Notes: generated by a model not told the origin, from the letters alone. A stretch of 64,000 bases of DNA from Candidatus Marispirochaeta associata (GCA_001749745.1 JWTM01000532.1:62001-126000); one strand, 5' to 3'. Shown: positions 8,113 through 17,550, counted from the first letter of the stretch. Made by a program: numbers and translations.

Positions 8113-9648
8113 ATGAAACGTCTTTTTCCGCTGATTACGTGCTTTCTCGTGGTTGCCGTCTCCTTTTCCGGTCTCTACTTGTTCGGCCAGGATCTAGCCG
8201 AGGAGGAACTGCGGAGCGTCCGTCTAGGAACCGTGGAGTTCGTGAACTACGAAGGCCCCTACGAGAGGATCGATACCCTTGATCAGATTCTGGGCATCGG
8301 CCGCACCCTTGCCTCCCGCAGCATATCTGGAAAGTACCGGATTAGGCGGCTCTTCGACCCCGAAGCGGAATTACTCAGCGCGGATATCCTCTCCCTGGAG
8401 GCGGAGTCTCAAGTAGACCATATCGATAACCTGCGGCGTATCATGGCTTCCTATTTAACAGAGGCCTACGGGTATAATTTTGAGGACGCCTCCATTCTTG
8501 CGGAATTTGCCTCCTACTATAACGCGGTACACCGGGGCGAAATGAACTATTTCCAGACCAATTATCAGCCCATGGTCCCGGCGGCCCTCGATCCCGGAAA
8601 GGCCGGATTAGCCACCGTCTATAGCGAGTGGCCCGGTAATACCCAGATTGTACTCCCCATAAGCGCCGCTATCCTCAGCGGCGAGGGCGCCATCGATACG
8701 GATGCCCTCACCGATGATCAGGTGATCGAGGAATTGCGCCAGGAAGAGGACAAGGGCATCCCTGAGCGGAAGGAGATGACCGAGCTCAAGGAGGAGGAGA
8801 TCGAAGAACAGGAGCGGGCCATCGACGAAGCCAAGGAGGAGCTGGCTGAAGAGGAGCAGCGTCTCGAACAGGCGGAAGATGAGCTTGCCGAGCAGGAACA
8901 GGAGATCGCCGCCGCAGAGCGGGAGACCGCCGCCATGGAACCCGGTGAGGAACGGGAAGCCCGGGAGGAGGAGCTTCGTCAAGAACGGGAAGAACTCCAA
9001 GAAGAGCAGCAGCAGGTGCAGGAGGAACGGGAAGAGGCCGATCAGCGTCGGGAGGAGATAGCCCGAGCGGAAGAGCAGGTCCAGGAACGGGTGGAGGAGA
9101 TCCGAGAGGAACGGGAGGATATCGCCCGGGATGAGCGGGATCTTATCACTGCGCGGGAAGAGGAGCCGGCAGTGCTGATTCCATTCCTCTATCGGGAGGC
9201 CGGGGCCAGGATGGGACGCCTTGTGCGCTCTAATTCCAGGAACGGCACTATCGTCGAACGTTCGGGGATCAATACTATCCGCTCATCCGATCTGGTGATC
9301 CTCGGGGATTCCTACCTGGTAATCGCCGGGGAGGCATCGGGAAATCGGGCGGTTAGGCTGGTAAGCATCGACCCGGAGAGCCTCGAGATGCGCACCCAGG
9401 GCGATACAGATGTCTATGAAGAGAGTTTTCTGCTGGTCGACGGACGACGCATCTATGCGACCATTCTGCAGGGGGGTGAATACCGCCTGGGTCGTTTCGG
9501 GACTGATCTGAAGCTTCAGGCCGCCTCTACGCTCACGGTTGTCCCTAATACCTGGATTACCCTGCGAGAGGGCGCTATATACGCCCAGGGCGAGGATAAC
9601 GGTCTTCTGGTGCTGGACCCGAATAGTCTCGAAAACAGAGCTGAATAG
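8113..9648 (+). CDS. P83/100-family exported protein with acidic coiled coil
   Basis: 511 residues from ATG 8113, selected because CGGAGGTAAGT lies immediately upstream; an in-frame start at 8083 has none. A signal peptide (MKRLFPLITCFLVVAVSFSG) is followed by a conserved N-terminal domain containing GTVEFVNYEGPYERIDTLDQI and YYNAVHRGEMNYF. Residues 220-355 are an extremely Glu/Gln/Arg-rich coiled coil. The C-terminal domain (VRSNSRNGTIVERSG...) is predicted to be beta-rich. The arrangement matches the Borrelia P83/100 antigen family, which is restricted to spirochetes. The family is periplasmic or envelope-associated and its function is not established. Confidence 0.82.
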   Translation: MKRLFPLITCFLVVAVSFSGLYLFGQDLAEEELRSVRLGTVEFVNYEGPYERIDTLDQILGIGRTLASRSISGKYRIRRLFDPEAELLSADILSLEAESQVDHIDNLRRIMASYLTEAYGYNFEDASILAEFASYYNAVHRGEMNYFQTNYQPMVPAALDPGKAGLATVYSEWPGNTQIVLPISAAILSGEGAIDTDALTDDQVIEELRQEEDKGIPERKEMTELKEEEIEEQERAIDEAKEELAEEEQRLEQAEDELAEQEQEIAAAERETAAMEPGEEREAREEELRQEREELQEEQQQVQEEREEADQRREEIARAEEQVQERVEEIREEREDIARDERDLITAREEEPAVLIPFLYREAGARMGRLVRSNSRNGTIVERSGINTIRSSDLVILGDSYLVIAGEASGNRAVRLVSIDPESLEMRTQGDTDVYEESFLLVDGRRIYATILQGGEYRLGRFGTDLKLQAASTLTVVPNTWITLREGAIYAQGEDNGLLVLDPNSLENRAE

Positions 9649-9675
9649 TAACAATTTTCTTGTAAGGAGTGCTGA

Positions 9676-11247
9676 GTGTCGGTTTTTCAAGGACGCAGTT
9701 TAACGGTGGTAGAGGATTTCTCGATCGATGAGCAGGTCTACCTCTATGAGCAGACCAGAGAGCTGAAAGAGGCCCTGCGCAAGGGGGGGGATATTTCACG
9801 CTTTAAGATCGGCGATGTCGATCTGGGAATCTACCTGATATTTCTCGAGAACAGTACCAGAACCAGGGAGTCCTTCGCCAATGCGGCTAAATTCCACGGC
9901 GCGAAGGTAAACCTCTTCAATACCGCCACTTCATCGTTCAATAAGAACGAGAGCATTACCGACACGATCAAGATGCTCTTCGGCTACTCAGAGCGCTCAC
10001 TCTTCATTATCCGGTCCAAGCAGGAGGGGCTCTGCCGATGGTTGCATGACGCCCTGGGAACCTATGCCGACCGAATCGGCATGCCCCGGCCCGGTTTCAT
10101 CAATGCCGGCGACGGTAAGCACGAACACCCGACCCAGGAGTTTCTGGATGAGTTCAGTTTCCTGGAACAGCGCAACTGGAACCGGGATAAGCTCCGGATT
10201 GCGTTGGTGGGCGATCTCTTCCACGGAAGGACGGTACACTCCAAGGTAAACGGCCTCAAGATCTTCAATGAGGTGGAGGTCGATCTGGTCGCGCCCGAGG
10301 AGCTTGCCATGCCCGCCTACTATACCGATCGGATGCGGGAGAACGGCTTCAAGGTCAATATCTTCGAGTCGATAGAGAGCTATATTGACTCGGGCGGGAC
10401 TGCGCCGATCTGGTACTTCACCCGTCCTCAATTAGAGCGCATGGGCGACGAGATCCTGGAGAAGGCCGACAGTCTGCGGGATGCGATTACCTTCAAGCAG
10501 GAGTTTATCGAGCGCATCAGTCCGGAAACCCGCTTTTATCATCCCTTGCCGCGGCACCGGGAGCATCCGACTATTCCGGCCTTCTTGGATAATACCCCCT
10601 TCAATGCCTGGGACGAGCAGTCGGTAAACGGCTATTTTACCCGCATTATCGAGATCGCCCTCTTGAGCGGGGGCTTGGGGACGGGATTCGAAGGCGCTCC
10701 GAGAAAAGAGACGGAAGATTCCGAAGATTTCGTTGAAGAGGTGCCGGTGGCTTCGACGGAGAGCAAACCGGAATACAAAGTCGGTATCAAACCGGTAGAG
10801 CGGGGAACCGTTATCGATCATATCGGCCGGGGCAGGGACTTGAAACTGATCTGGGACCATATCGACAAGATCCGTCAAATCATGGGCTTCAATATCCGTT
10901 CCTCCCACGGGGTCTACCATTCATCCAGCGATGAGATCTTCAAGGGAATTATCTCCTTGCCGGATGTGGTTTCCCTGAACGAGAGCCAGTTGAAGATGCT
11001 CTCGGCCATCGCTCCAGGCTGCACCCTGAATATAATCGAGAACAGTCGGGTCAAGAAGAAGTACCGCCTGCACATGCCTCCCAAGGTCTACGGCTTCAAG
11101 GAGATCTCCTGCAAGAATGAGAACTGCATCTCCCGGCCCGAGCTCTTCGAGCATGTGCAGCCCGAGTTTATTCGTTCCGCGGGAAACCGCTTCACCTGTC
11201 GCTATTGCGAGCATAGCCACTCTTTTCACGATATCTGGGATGTATAA
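9676..11247 (+). CDS. pyrBI: Aspartate carbamoyltransferase, fused catalytic and regulatory chains
   Basis: 523 residues from GTG 9676, with TAAGGAG 6 bases upstream. Residues 1-340 are PyrB: STRTRESF and HPTQEFLDEF bind carbamoyl phosphate, YFTRPQLERMG is the aspartate-site arginine/glutamine, and FYHPLPR follows. After an acidic linker (about 345-370) comes PyrI: IKPVERGTVIDHI, then the zinc domain with CKNENC and CRYC. It makes carbamoyl aspartate, the committed step of pyrimidine synthesis, and the PyrI part should give nucleotide feedback. Fusions of this kind are known from Thermotoga and some treponemes. It stands alone here, without other pyr genes. Confidence 0.95.
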   Translation: MSVFQGRSLTVVEDFSIDEQVYLYEQTRELKEALRKGGDISRFKIGDVDLGIYLIFLENSTRTRESFANAAKFHGAKVNLFNTATSSFNKNESITDTIKMLFGYSERSLFIIRSKQEGLCRWLHDALGTYADRIGMPRPGFINAGDGKHEHPTQEFLDEFSFLEQRNWNRDKLRIALVGDLFHGRTVHSKVNGLKIFNEVEVDLVAPEELAMPAYYTDRMRENGFKVNIFESIESYIDSGGTAPIWYFTRPQLERMGDEILEKADSLRDAITFKQEFIERISPETRFYHPLPRHREHPTIPAFLDNTPFNAWDEQSVNGYFTRIIEIALLSGGLGTGFEGAPRKETEDSEDFVEEVPVASTESKPEYKVGIKPVERGTVIDHIGRGRDLKLIWDHIDKIRQIMGFNIRSSHGVYHSSSDEIFKGIISLPDVVSLNESQLKMLSAIAPGCTLNIIENSRVKKKYRLHMPPKVYGFKEISCKNENCISRPELFEHVQPEFIRSAGNRFTCRYCEHSHSFHDIWDV

Positions 11248-11278
11248 GCCGGTTGCCCAAGACGGCGCCGGGGCTGGA

Positions 11279-11668
11279 TTAGCCGCGCCGGAAGAGCTTC
11301 TTGAAGAAATTCACTATCCCGCTCCAGAGTCGGCGGAAGAAGCCCGGGTTCTTGAGGCGTGAGAGACGGGAGTAACCGTCGGCCAACTCATCCGGGCTCA
11401 AGGGGCGGCGATGGAGATTCTCGTCGATCTCCATCTCCAGTCTGGCTTCGTCGCTCAGGTTCTCCATGACCCTCGCCTCGATCGTCTGCCAGCCGAGGCG
11501 CTTGGCCGCCTCTAACCGCCGGTGTCCGGCAACCAGCTCCATCCGGTTGGTTACCACAATCGGGTTCATCAAGCCGTGGCGGCGCAGGCTCTCTGAGAGT
11601 TGAGTAAGATTCCCGAGGTTTACCCGGATTCTTCGTTTAACAATAACATCGTCGATATTTACTTGCAT
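11279..11668 (-). CDS. Small ParB/sulfiredoxin-fold protein with amphipathic tail
   Basis: 129 residues. The middle is the ParB N-terminal fold (ESLRRHGLMNPIVVT, then LVAGHRRLEAAKRLGWQTIEARV, and MEIDENLHRRPLSPDELADGY). The helix-turn-helix DNA-binding and dimerisation domains of chromosome-partitioning ParB are absent. The C-terminus instead ends in a short basic/aromatic helix (FFRRLWSGIVNFFKKLFRRG), which would be amphipathic and could bind the membrane. The gene starts 9 bases after the PBP1A stop, so it is in that operon. Function unknown; membrane-associated CTP switch or nuclease are possibilities. Confidence 0.65.
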   Translation of the reverse strand: MQVNIDDVIVKRRIRVNLGNLTQLSESLRRHGLMNPIVVTNRMELVAGHRRLEAAKRLGWQTIEARVMENLSDEARLEMEIDENLHRRPLSPDELADGYSRLSRLKNPGFFRRLWSGIVNFFKKLFRRG

Positions 11669-11677
11669 TCCTCGCTC

Positions 11678-14173
11678 CTAATCCAGCAGAGGATTGACGC
11701 CGGTCTCCTGGGCTCCCTGATCGAGGAGAGGGTTCTGATCCAGCGGTTCATCGGCGAAGGGATCGCTAAGTTCGGGGAAGTCGATATCTTCCAGGGAGAA
11801 GTCCTCGATAAGGATGCTGTCCTGGATATGCTTCATCAGCACCTCGTCGCGCTCCTCCTCGAACTGGTGGATATCGCAGGCCGACCGAGGTTCGGTGCCG
11901 GCGATAAAGATCTCCTCGATGATTCCCTCATCACAATATTGAGTCGGGAGTAGCCCTGATTCCGCACAAACCCGGACTGTTACCAGCCCGGAATCGGGTC
12001 GGACAAACTCCTTAGGTTCCAGCCCCTGATGGATCTCCTTCATATACTTGGCCCAGATAGGTCCCGCGGCGGTCGCTCCGGTAAGATAGCGCCCCAAGCT
12101 GTTACCCGGCATATCGAAACCGAACCAGACGGCGGTGGTCATATAGGGGGAGAATCCGACCGTCCAGGCGTCGCCCCAGTTCTGGGTCGTCCCGGTTTTG
12201 CCGGCCATGGGCATATCGTCGAAGCCGCCAACATTACGTCGACGGTTGGCGAGGGTGCCGAATTCGACCGTACTCTGGAGCAGATTGACCATTACATAGG
12301 CGGCCTGAGGGGAGAGGATGCGGGTATCCTTCCCCTTGCGTTGACTCAAGAGCTCTTTCTCGTGCTCCAGCACGGTATTTCCCTGCCGGTCTTCGATGTA
12401 TGTGATAGCGATAGGCTCGACCTCGCGACCTGAGTTGGGGAAGGTAGCGAAGGCCCGGACCATGTTGATCGGGGCGACCGAAACGATGCCCAATCCCAAT
12501 GGATAGCGACGGGGAAAGATATCCTCGTTGTTGCGATACTCGCTCAGTCCCAGAAGCCGGCTGGCCCGCTCGATAGCGGCGTCGAAACCGACCCCGTCCA
12601 AGACCTGAATCGAGGGAACGTTCATCGAGGTCGCCAGCGCGTAGCGCAGCAGCACCGATCCCTGCCAATCCCCAAGGTAGTTCTGAGGCTCGTAGGGGGT
12701 CCCGTCGGCATTCCAGAAGATTATCGGGCCGTCGTAGAGACGAGTTGCCGGGGTGAACTCGCCGGAAGAGATGGCCGCCGAGTAGTAGAGTGGCTTGAAT
12801 GAGGACCCGGGTTGTACCTGGGACTGAACCGCCCGGTTGAGCTTCTTGGTTTCGAAATCCGAACCGCCCACCATGCTCAGGATATGCCCGGTATCGTTCT
12901 CCAAGGTAATGAGCGCCCCTTCGATGATGGTCCGCTCGTTCTGGTCCCTCAAGAATCCGTAGGTCTCTTTACTGAGGCGCTGAAGTTCGCTGGAACCAAC
13001 GGTCATCGCCAGGAGGTCCACTAGGGGATTAATCTTCGAAAGATACTCCTCCTTGGCCTCCCGCTTCTGCTGTGCGCCGGCGACCTTGACGTTCTCCAGA
13101 TTGAAGGCCAGGGCCATCATGTCCAGAAGGGGGATGTATCGCTGGTTAACTACGTCGAATCGGTCGGTGGAGGTGGCCTGATAGCGCTGATTGACCGAGC
13201 GCAATCCCTCCTGCATGATCCGGTCGGCGCTGCGCTGATAGTCGAGATCCAGGGTCGTATGGACAATGTAGCCGTCTTTATAGATATCCACCGAGCCGAA
13301 GAGGAGATCCTCCAGCTGCTGGCGTACAAATTCACTGAAATAGGGGGCCTGGCTCTCGTTGGCATAGTAGGCGCTGGTCGTATTCGACCGGGTATAATCC
13401 CAATTATTCCAGAAGGCTTCGAAGGAGAGATCCGCGTCCTCCTTGGCTACATAGCCGAGGTTGATCATCTCGTCCAACACATACCTCTGGCGGTCTTTGG
13501 CCAGGTCGGGATGCAGGATCGGGGAATAGCGGGAAGGCGCCGAAAAGAGGGGCACCAGGATGGCCGCCTCGGCGATGCTCACGTCCCGGGCCGAGTGGCC
13601 GAAGTAGAGCTGGGAGGCCGCCTCCACTCCGTAGGTACCGTGTCCCAGAATCTCCTGATTGAGGTAAAGCTCGAGGATCTCGTTCTTGGTCAGCGCCCGC
13701 TCAAGAAGGATCGCATACCAGAGCTCCCGGAGCTTACGCCCTATGGTCTTCTGGGAGCGGTCGGCGAAGAGTCGTCCGGCCACCTGTTGGGTGATCGTGC
13801 TGCCCCCACCGGAGAAGTTCCCCATAACCATGTCTACCGCGGCTTTGGTCGTCCGCAGGACGTCGAAACCGCCGTGTTCATAGAAATTCCGGTCCTCCCG
13901 GGTTAAAACGGCGTAGATCAGATGTTTGGGAAGCTCGTCCAGATGGACGATATCCCGTTTCTCTTCGCCGAAGAACTCAGTAATCAGCTTGCCGTTGCGG
14001 TCGAGAACCTGGGTGGGAAGGGCGGGTTTATAGTCCCGCAGTTCCCGAACAATATCTATATTCTTCATCGCGGCCAGGGCGAGCCCGAGGGAGCTCCCGA
14101 TTCCCACCGCGATGATGAGGGTTATGCCTATGATAATCTCTAGGATTATTCGTTGCCGACGGGAAAATGCCAT
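11678..14173 (-). CDS. Class A penicillin-binding protein (PBP1A)
   Basis: 831 residues. One N-terminal membrane anchor (about 9-36) is followed by the GT51 glycosyltransferase domain with the catalytic Glu93 in TREDRNFYEHGG and the GGGSTITQQ motif (122-130). The transpeptidase domain has S457 in GSSFKP (SxxK), SMN (SxN) and KTGTTQNWGDAW (KTG). The acidic C-terminal tail is rich in D, E and L. It polymerises and cross-links peptidoglycan at the outer face of the inner membrane. There is no Shine-Dalgarno. Instead a strong promoter ends 6 bases before the ATG, suggesting a leaderless message. The ParB-like gene follows in the same operon. Confidence 0.96.
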   Translation of the reverse strand: MAFSRRQRIILEIIIGITLIIAVGIGSSLGLALAAMKNIDIVRELRDYKPALPTQVLDRNGKLITEFFGEEKRDIVHLDELPKHLIYAVLTREDRNFYEHGGFDVLRTTKAAVDMVMGNFSGGGSTITQQVAGRLFADRSQKTIGRKLRELWYAILLERALTKNEILELYLNQEILGHGTYGVEAASQLYFGHSARDVSIAEAAILVPLFSAPSRYSPILHPDLAKDRQRYVLDEMINLGYVAKEDADLSFEAFWNNWDYTRSNTTSAYYANESQAPYFSEFVRQQLEDLLFGSVDIYKDGYIVHTTLDLDYQRSADRIMQEGLRSVNQRYQATSTDRFDVVNQRYIPLLDMMALAFNLENVKVAGAQQKREAKEEYLSKINPLVDLLAMTVGSSELQRLSKETYGFLRDQNERTIIEGALITLENDTGHILSMVGGSDFETKKLNRAVQSQVQPGSSFKPLYYSAAISSGEFTPATRLYDGPIIFWNADGTPYEPQNYLGDWQGSVLLRYALATSMNVPSIQVLDGVGFDAAIERASRLLGLSEYRNNEDIFPRRYPLGLGIVSVAPINMVRAFATFPNSGREVEPIAITYIEDRQGNTVLEHEKELLSQRKGKDTRILSPQAAYVMVNLLQSTVEFGTLANRRRNVGGFDDMPMAGKTGTTQNWGDAWTVGFSPYMTTAVWFGFDMPGNSLGRYLTGATAAGPIWAKYMKEIHQGLEPKEFVRPDSGLVTVRVCAESGLLPTQYCDEGIIEEIFIAGTEPRSACDIHQFEEERDEVLMKHIQDSILIEDFSLEDIDFPELSDPFADEPLDQNPLLDQGAQETGVNPLLD

Positions 14174-14179
14174 AGCGCT

Positions 14180-14208
14180 ACAGTAGGTAGGCAGTAGGCT
14201 TTTGTCAA
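14180..14208 (-). promoter_or_regulatory. Sigma-70 promoter of PBP1A, close to ATG
   Basis: On the minus strand: TTGACA (14203-14208), 17 bases, TACTGT (14180-14185), then 6 bases and the ATG at 14173. The normal start point would be the A of the ATG itself. Confidence 0.75.
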
Positions 14209-14215
14209 GCTAGTA

Positions 14216-14244
14216 TAAAAAAGGCCGATTCCGAAGAATCGGCC
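14216..14244 (-). terminator. Intrinsic terminator of the envelope operon
   Basis: A perfect 9-base stem GGCCGATTC/GAATCGGCC (14223-14231 with 14236-14244), a tetraloop and a T-run on the minus strand. It lies 90 bases after the PEGA gene. Confidence 0.92.
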
Positions 14245-14333
14245 AAGTTGGTAGGTTGTCGAACAATATAGTAAACTGGGAGGGGAACTATATGTATCCG
14301 ACACCTTATTTATCGTCTGTTTCGCGGGAAAAA

Positions 14334-15305
14334 TTAGTTCTCTTTGACGAAAACATCTAAAAAGAGCGTAATGGTGTAGCTTTTTCCCCCGCTGACCTCG
14401 AATTCGCGGGTCATAGAGTAGTCTCCCAGCTTGAAGACAACCGTATGTACCCCCTCGTTCACCTTCAATGATGTACCATTAACCCTCTCCCCGTCAAGAA
14501 AAATAAGCGTACCCTCCGGCGCCTCGAAATTGACCCGGGGCTCGCGTTTCTGGAGGGTTAACCTGACTTCGCTCCGCGCACCTTTGGTTACGGTGACGCT
14601 ACGAGTGAGGGGCAGGAAGGCGGTCGATTCGATGGTGATTTCATGGATTCCGCTCTCGAGCAGGTAGCCGGATTCTCGATACTCCCTGCGGCTGCCGTCG
14701 ATCACAATCGAATAGGGATCGTCGCTAGGCGCCTGGATGGCGAGCTCGAGCACGCCCTCGTCGGCCAGGTAAGGATAGGCTTTGAGTCGGAACTCGGCCT
14801 CATAGATAGAAGAGGGAATCCCCTTCATTACCGGTTGAATGCTCAAAAGCAGGGGGAAATCCGCCGGCGAAAGGACCTGATCGACGGTGAGAGTCTCCGG
14901 CGTCGAGGGAAGATCGGCGGAGGAGCGAAGGGGTATTTGAATATACATCTTGCGCCCCGAGGGGACCAGATAGTAGTCGAGGGATGTGGCGAAATAGCGC
15001 CGAACCATGTCCGCCTCCGGGGCGGGATCGACTCGACGGTAGAGATAGACTGCAAAGCTGTTACGCAGGCGGGCAAGTTCCCGGGGAATGCTTATCTCGA
15101 GCTCGACTCCGGTGACAAAGTCGGCTCCCGTGCTCAATTCCAACGCCACCAGCTCTTCCAGATGGAAGGGGGCCGAGTCGGAGGAAGCGGCGCTGATCTC
15201 CTCGATCGCTACTACTCGCCCGCGGATCGCATCGGCGGCGACTCCGTACGGAAGAGAAGCGATGAGTAGCGTAAGGATGAGGAGCGAGCGGATCGTCGAT
15301 TTCAT
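14334..15305 (-). CDS. Exported PEGA-domain protein
   Basis: 323 residues with a signal peptide (MKSTIRSLLILTLLIASLPYGVAADA). The central part is beta-rich and unassigned. The C-terminal 120 residues contain PEGA-like repeats: YSIVIDGSRREYRESGYLLESGIHEITIES and a second unit with VNFEAPEGTLIFLDGERVNGTSLKVNEGVHTVVF. PEGA domains are surface or periplasmic modules common in spirochetes and often contact peptidoglycan. It is the last gene of the long minus-strand envelope operon, 9 bases after the M23 peptidase, and is followed by a terminator. Confidence 0.75.
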   Translation of the reverse strand: MKSTIRSLLILTLLIASLPYGVAADAIRGRVVAIEEISAASSDSAPFHLEELVALELSTGADFVTGVELEISIPRELARLRNSFAVYLYRRVDPAPEADMVRRYFATSLDYYLVPSGRKMYIQIPLRSSADLPSTPETLTVDQVLSPADFPLLLSIQPVMKGIPSSIYEAEFRLKAYPYLADEGVLELAIQAPSDDPYSIVIDGSRREYRESGYLLESGIHEITIESTAFLPLTRSVTVTKGARSEVRLTLQKREPRVNFEAPEGTLIFLDGERVNGTSLKVNEGVHTVVFKLGDYSMTREFEVSGGKSYTITLFLDVFVKEN

Positions 15306-15314
15306 CGCGTATCC

Positions 15315-16196
15315 TTATCTGATGAAGTCCGACGGATCGCGGGTAACGCCGTTCCTGCGGACCTCGAAATGGAGATGAGGTCCCGTTGTCTGGCCGGTAA
15401 CGCCCACCTCTCCTATAATCATACCGAATAGAACATCCTGATTCAACGATACAAGGATATTTTTTAGATGTCCGTAGAGGGTTTGATAGCCGTTTGTATG
15501 CTCTATAAGGATGAAATTGCCGTAAACATCGTCATTCCCGGTAAAAACGACCCTCCCGGCCCGGGCGGCCAGCACCTCGGCCCCCATTGGGGCCGCCAGG
15601 TCGATTCCCCGGTGAAAGCTTCTATGGCCGGTAAAAGGATCGATTCTCGAGCCGTATGGAGAGCTTACCCGGGCGGAACGCAGCGGAAATCCCAGGAAAA
15701 CCCCTAGGAAGAAGGCCCTCTCCACCGGATGAAAGCGTTCTCCCGGGTAGAAGGCGAACTCATTCCCGTCGCCGTAGGGGACGGAGGAGAGGGCGTTCCG
15801 GCGAGGTATGGAGATGGAGAAGCGGTCCATATCGTTGCGCGGTTCAAGGGGGACGAAGAGCCCCGGAAGATTCGGCACGAGAAGTTCGGTACCGGCAACG
15901 ATTTCTTGATTGCGGACAAAGCCGTTCAGGCTCGCCAGGGTATCATAGGGGAGGGAGCAGCGGGCGGCCAGGGCCAACAGATCGGTCTCTTCCGGTATCC
16001 GGTAACGAAAGAAGAGCAGCGCCGGAGGCGTATCTCCCCGGGCCTCGGCCTGATAATAGGCGGCGATATCTTCTCCCAGCTGGACGAAGAGGGGGTCCCG
16101 GAAGCTCAATTGCTCGATTTCCGGATAGGCGGGTAGGCTGAAGAGGGGGAACGAACAGAACAGGGCAAACAGACCGGCCCGGAAAGGAGTGCGCAT
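15315..16196 (-). CDS. M23 metallopeptidase with LysM-like domain
   Basis: 293 residues from ATG 16196, which overlaps the stop of the preceding gene as ATGA. The long in-frame extension upstream is shadow sequence. A signal peptide (RTPFRAGLFALFCSFPLFSLPAYP) is followed by a LysM-like unit (IPEETDLLALAARCSLPYDTLASLNGF..GTELLVPN). The C-terminal peptidase domain has the zinc ligands in HRGIDLAAPMGAEV and HLHFEV, plus the conserved GYQTLYGHL. It should cleave peptide cross-links in peptidoglycan in the periplasm. The metal ligands look complete, so activity is likely, unlike regulatory EnvC/NlpD members. Confidence 0.9.
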   Translation of the reverse strand: MRTPFRAGLFALFCSFPLFSLPAYPEIEQLSFRDPLFVQLGEDIAAYYQAEARGDTPPALLFFRYRIPEETDLLALAARCSLPYDTLASLNGFVRNQEIVAGTELLVPNLPGLFVPLEPRNDMDRFSISIPRRNALSSVPYGDGNEFAFYPGERFHPVERAFFLGVFLGFPLRSARVSSPYGSRIDPFTGHRSFHRGIDLAAPMGAEVLAARAGRVVFTGNDDVYGNFILIEHTNGYQTLYGHLKNILVSLNQDVLFGMIIGEVGVTGQTTGPHLHFEVRRNGVTRDPSDFIR

Positions 16197-16600
16197 CAGC
16201 GGCGTATCGCAATTCCGATCAGCACGAGGGCCAGCACGGTCGCCGCAAGCCCCGGAAGGAGTGCTCCGCGGAGGAGGGAACCCAGTCCCAGATAGAGCAG
16301 CATCAGTATCGCCGCCAGCCCAAGCAGTCCGAGGGTCCGCTTGAGTATGCGTCGGCCACCGCGCTTTCGGTACCGACGCTCCAGATGAAAGAGCCGCAGG
16401 AGCAGTAGCGCCAGAAGCAATCCCGCAAGGAGGATCGTATAGAGCCTGGTCTGTTCCAGGGCCAGATAGGTAAGGGGCAGGGCTATGAGGGCTGAGACCG
16501 CGGCCAGGCCGGCGGCGGCAAGGAGTAGACGTCCCAAGCCGATAAACAGGCGGCGATAGCCAAGGGCGATGGATCGCAGATAGCCGGATAGATCGTTCAT
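16196..16600 (-). CDS. Small multi-spanning membrane protein
   Basis: 134 residues with about four hydrophobic segments (near 22-45, 53-68, 90-108 and 113-131), separated by an arginine-rich loop (RLFHLERRYRKRGGRRILKR). No family recognised. It overlaps the TPR lipoprotein gene by 4 bases at its start and the M23 gene by 1 base at its end, so it is translationally coupled in the envelope operon. Confidence 0.6.
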   Translation of the reverse strand: MNDLSGYLRSIALGYRRLFIGLGRLLLAAAGLAAVSALIALPLTYLALEQTRLYTILLAGLLLALLLLRLFHLERRYRKRGGRRILKRTLGLLGLAAILMLLYLGLGSLLRGALLPGLAATVLALVLIGIAIRR

Positions 16601-17550
16601 CGTCGGGACTCCTCCAGGACGGAAATCGTCTCGCCGTATGAGGCCGCTTCGGCATCCTTGCCTAAAAGGAGCGCCAGTTCACGTAAGCGGTAGTAGGAGT
16701 CGATAGTGGGCCTAAGCTTGTTCAGTATTATGTACTTATCCACGGCAGTTCGGAAATGGTTGTAGGCGGCCTCAAAATCACCCCGTTTCTCCGCAACCAA
16801 GCCCAGGGCGTAGTAGTCGTCGGCAATCCCGAGCTTGTTCTCGATCTGCTTATCGATCTTTAGAGCCCTCTCCAGGTTCGTTTCGGCCCGATCGAAGAAC
16901 TCCTGCTTCGAATAGACTGAAGCCAGGACGTAGTAGTTCGAAGCCTCCTCCTCCAGGCGGTTCAAATCGCGGTTCAGGTCGAGGCTCAAGAGCAGGTAGG
17001 ACTCCGCCTGATCATACTCCTCGAGGATTTTATAGAGGGCCCCGGTGCTGTGGTAGATGTCGGCCACGATATCCGTGGGTGAATCCTTCTCGGAGTCGAT
17101 AATATCCCGGGCTTTTTGAAAGCTAACCAGGGCCGCATCGCTCCGGCCGAGGTTCAAGGCCAGTTTTCCCTCATTATTGAGGGTTCGCAGTTCCAGATCC
17201 CGTCGGCCCAGCTCTAAGGAGAGCTCCATGGCGGCGGCAAAGGAGGCGGCGGCCTTATCGTATTGGGCCGTAAGCAGGAAGGCTTCGCCGATCGCGTTCC
17301 GGGAGAGCACGATGCCCTCCTGATTATCGATGGCGATGTTATCCTCTAAGGCCAGATTGTAGAATTTCAGGGCCTGATCGTATTGGGCCCGGTCGAGATA
17401 GCGGTTGCCGAACTCGGTGTACTCCGCGGCCCGGTTTCGGGTCTCGCTGGTTATCTCCGTCTCTTCCGGCGCGGAAGAACAAGCGCTCAGAGCCGCGACG
17501 GCTATACAAACCGCGAGCAGCAGGACGGATCGATGCCTTGCTAGTCGCAT
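16597..17550 (-). CDS. TPR lipoprotein
   Basis: 317 residues. The N-terminus is a lipoprotein signal with lipobox LSAC at about residue 24. The rest is made of consecutive tetratricopeptide repeats (YTEFGNRYLDRAQYDQALKFYNLALE, then EAFLLTAQYDKAAASFAAAMEL and others), a protein-interaction scaffold. Its ATG shares one base with the mlaD stop codon, so it is coupled to the lipid-transport genes. It may be the periplasmic partner that replaces MlaC or MlaA, neither of which is seen here; that is inference from position only. Confidence 0.75.
   Translation of the reverse strand: MRLARHRSVLLLAVCIAVAALSACSSAPEETEITSETRNRAAEYTEFGNRYLDRAQYDQALKFYNLALEDNIAIDNQEGIVLSRNAIGEAFLLTAQYDKAAASFAAAMELSLELGRRDLELRTLNNEGKLALNLGRSDAALVSFQKARDIIDSEKDSPTDIVADIYHSTGALYKILEEYDQAESYLLLSLDLNRDLNRLEEEASNYYVLASVYSKQEFFDRAETNLERALKIDKQIENKLGIADDYYALGLVAEKRGDFEAAYNHFRTAVDKYIILNKLRPTIDSYYRLRELALLLGKDAEAASYGETISVLEESRR

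Noticed and set aside
15315..16655. 446-codon version of the M23 peptidase gene
   Set aside because: The extension is rich in Pro/Arg/Ser, overlaps the preceding genes and would bury the signal peptide; ATG 16196 overlaps the previous stop and fits.
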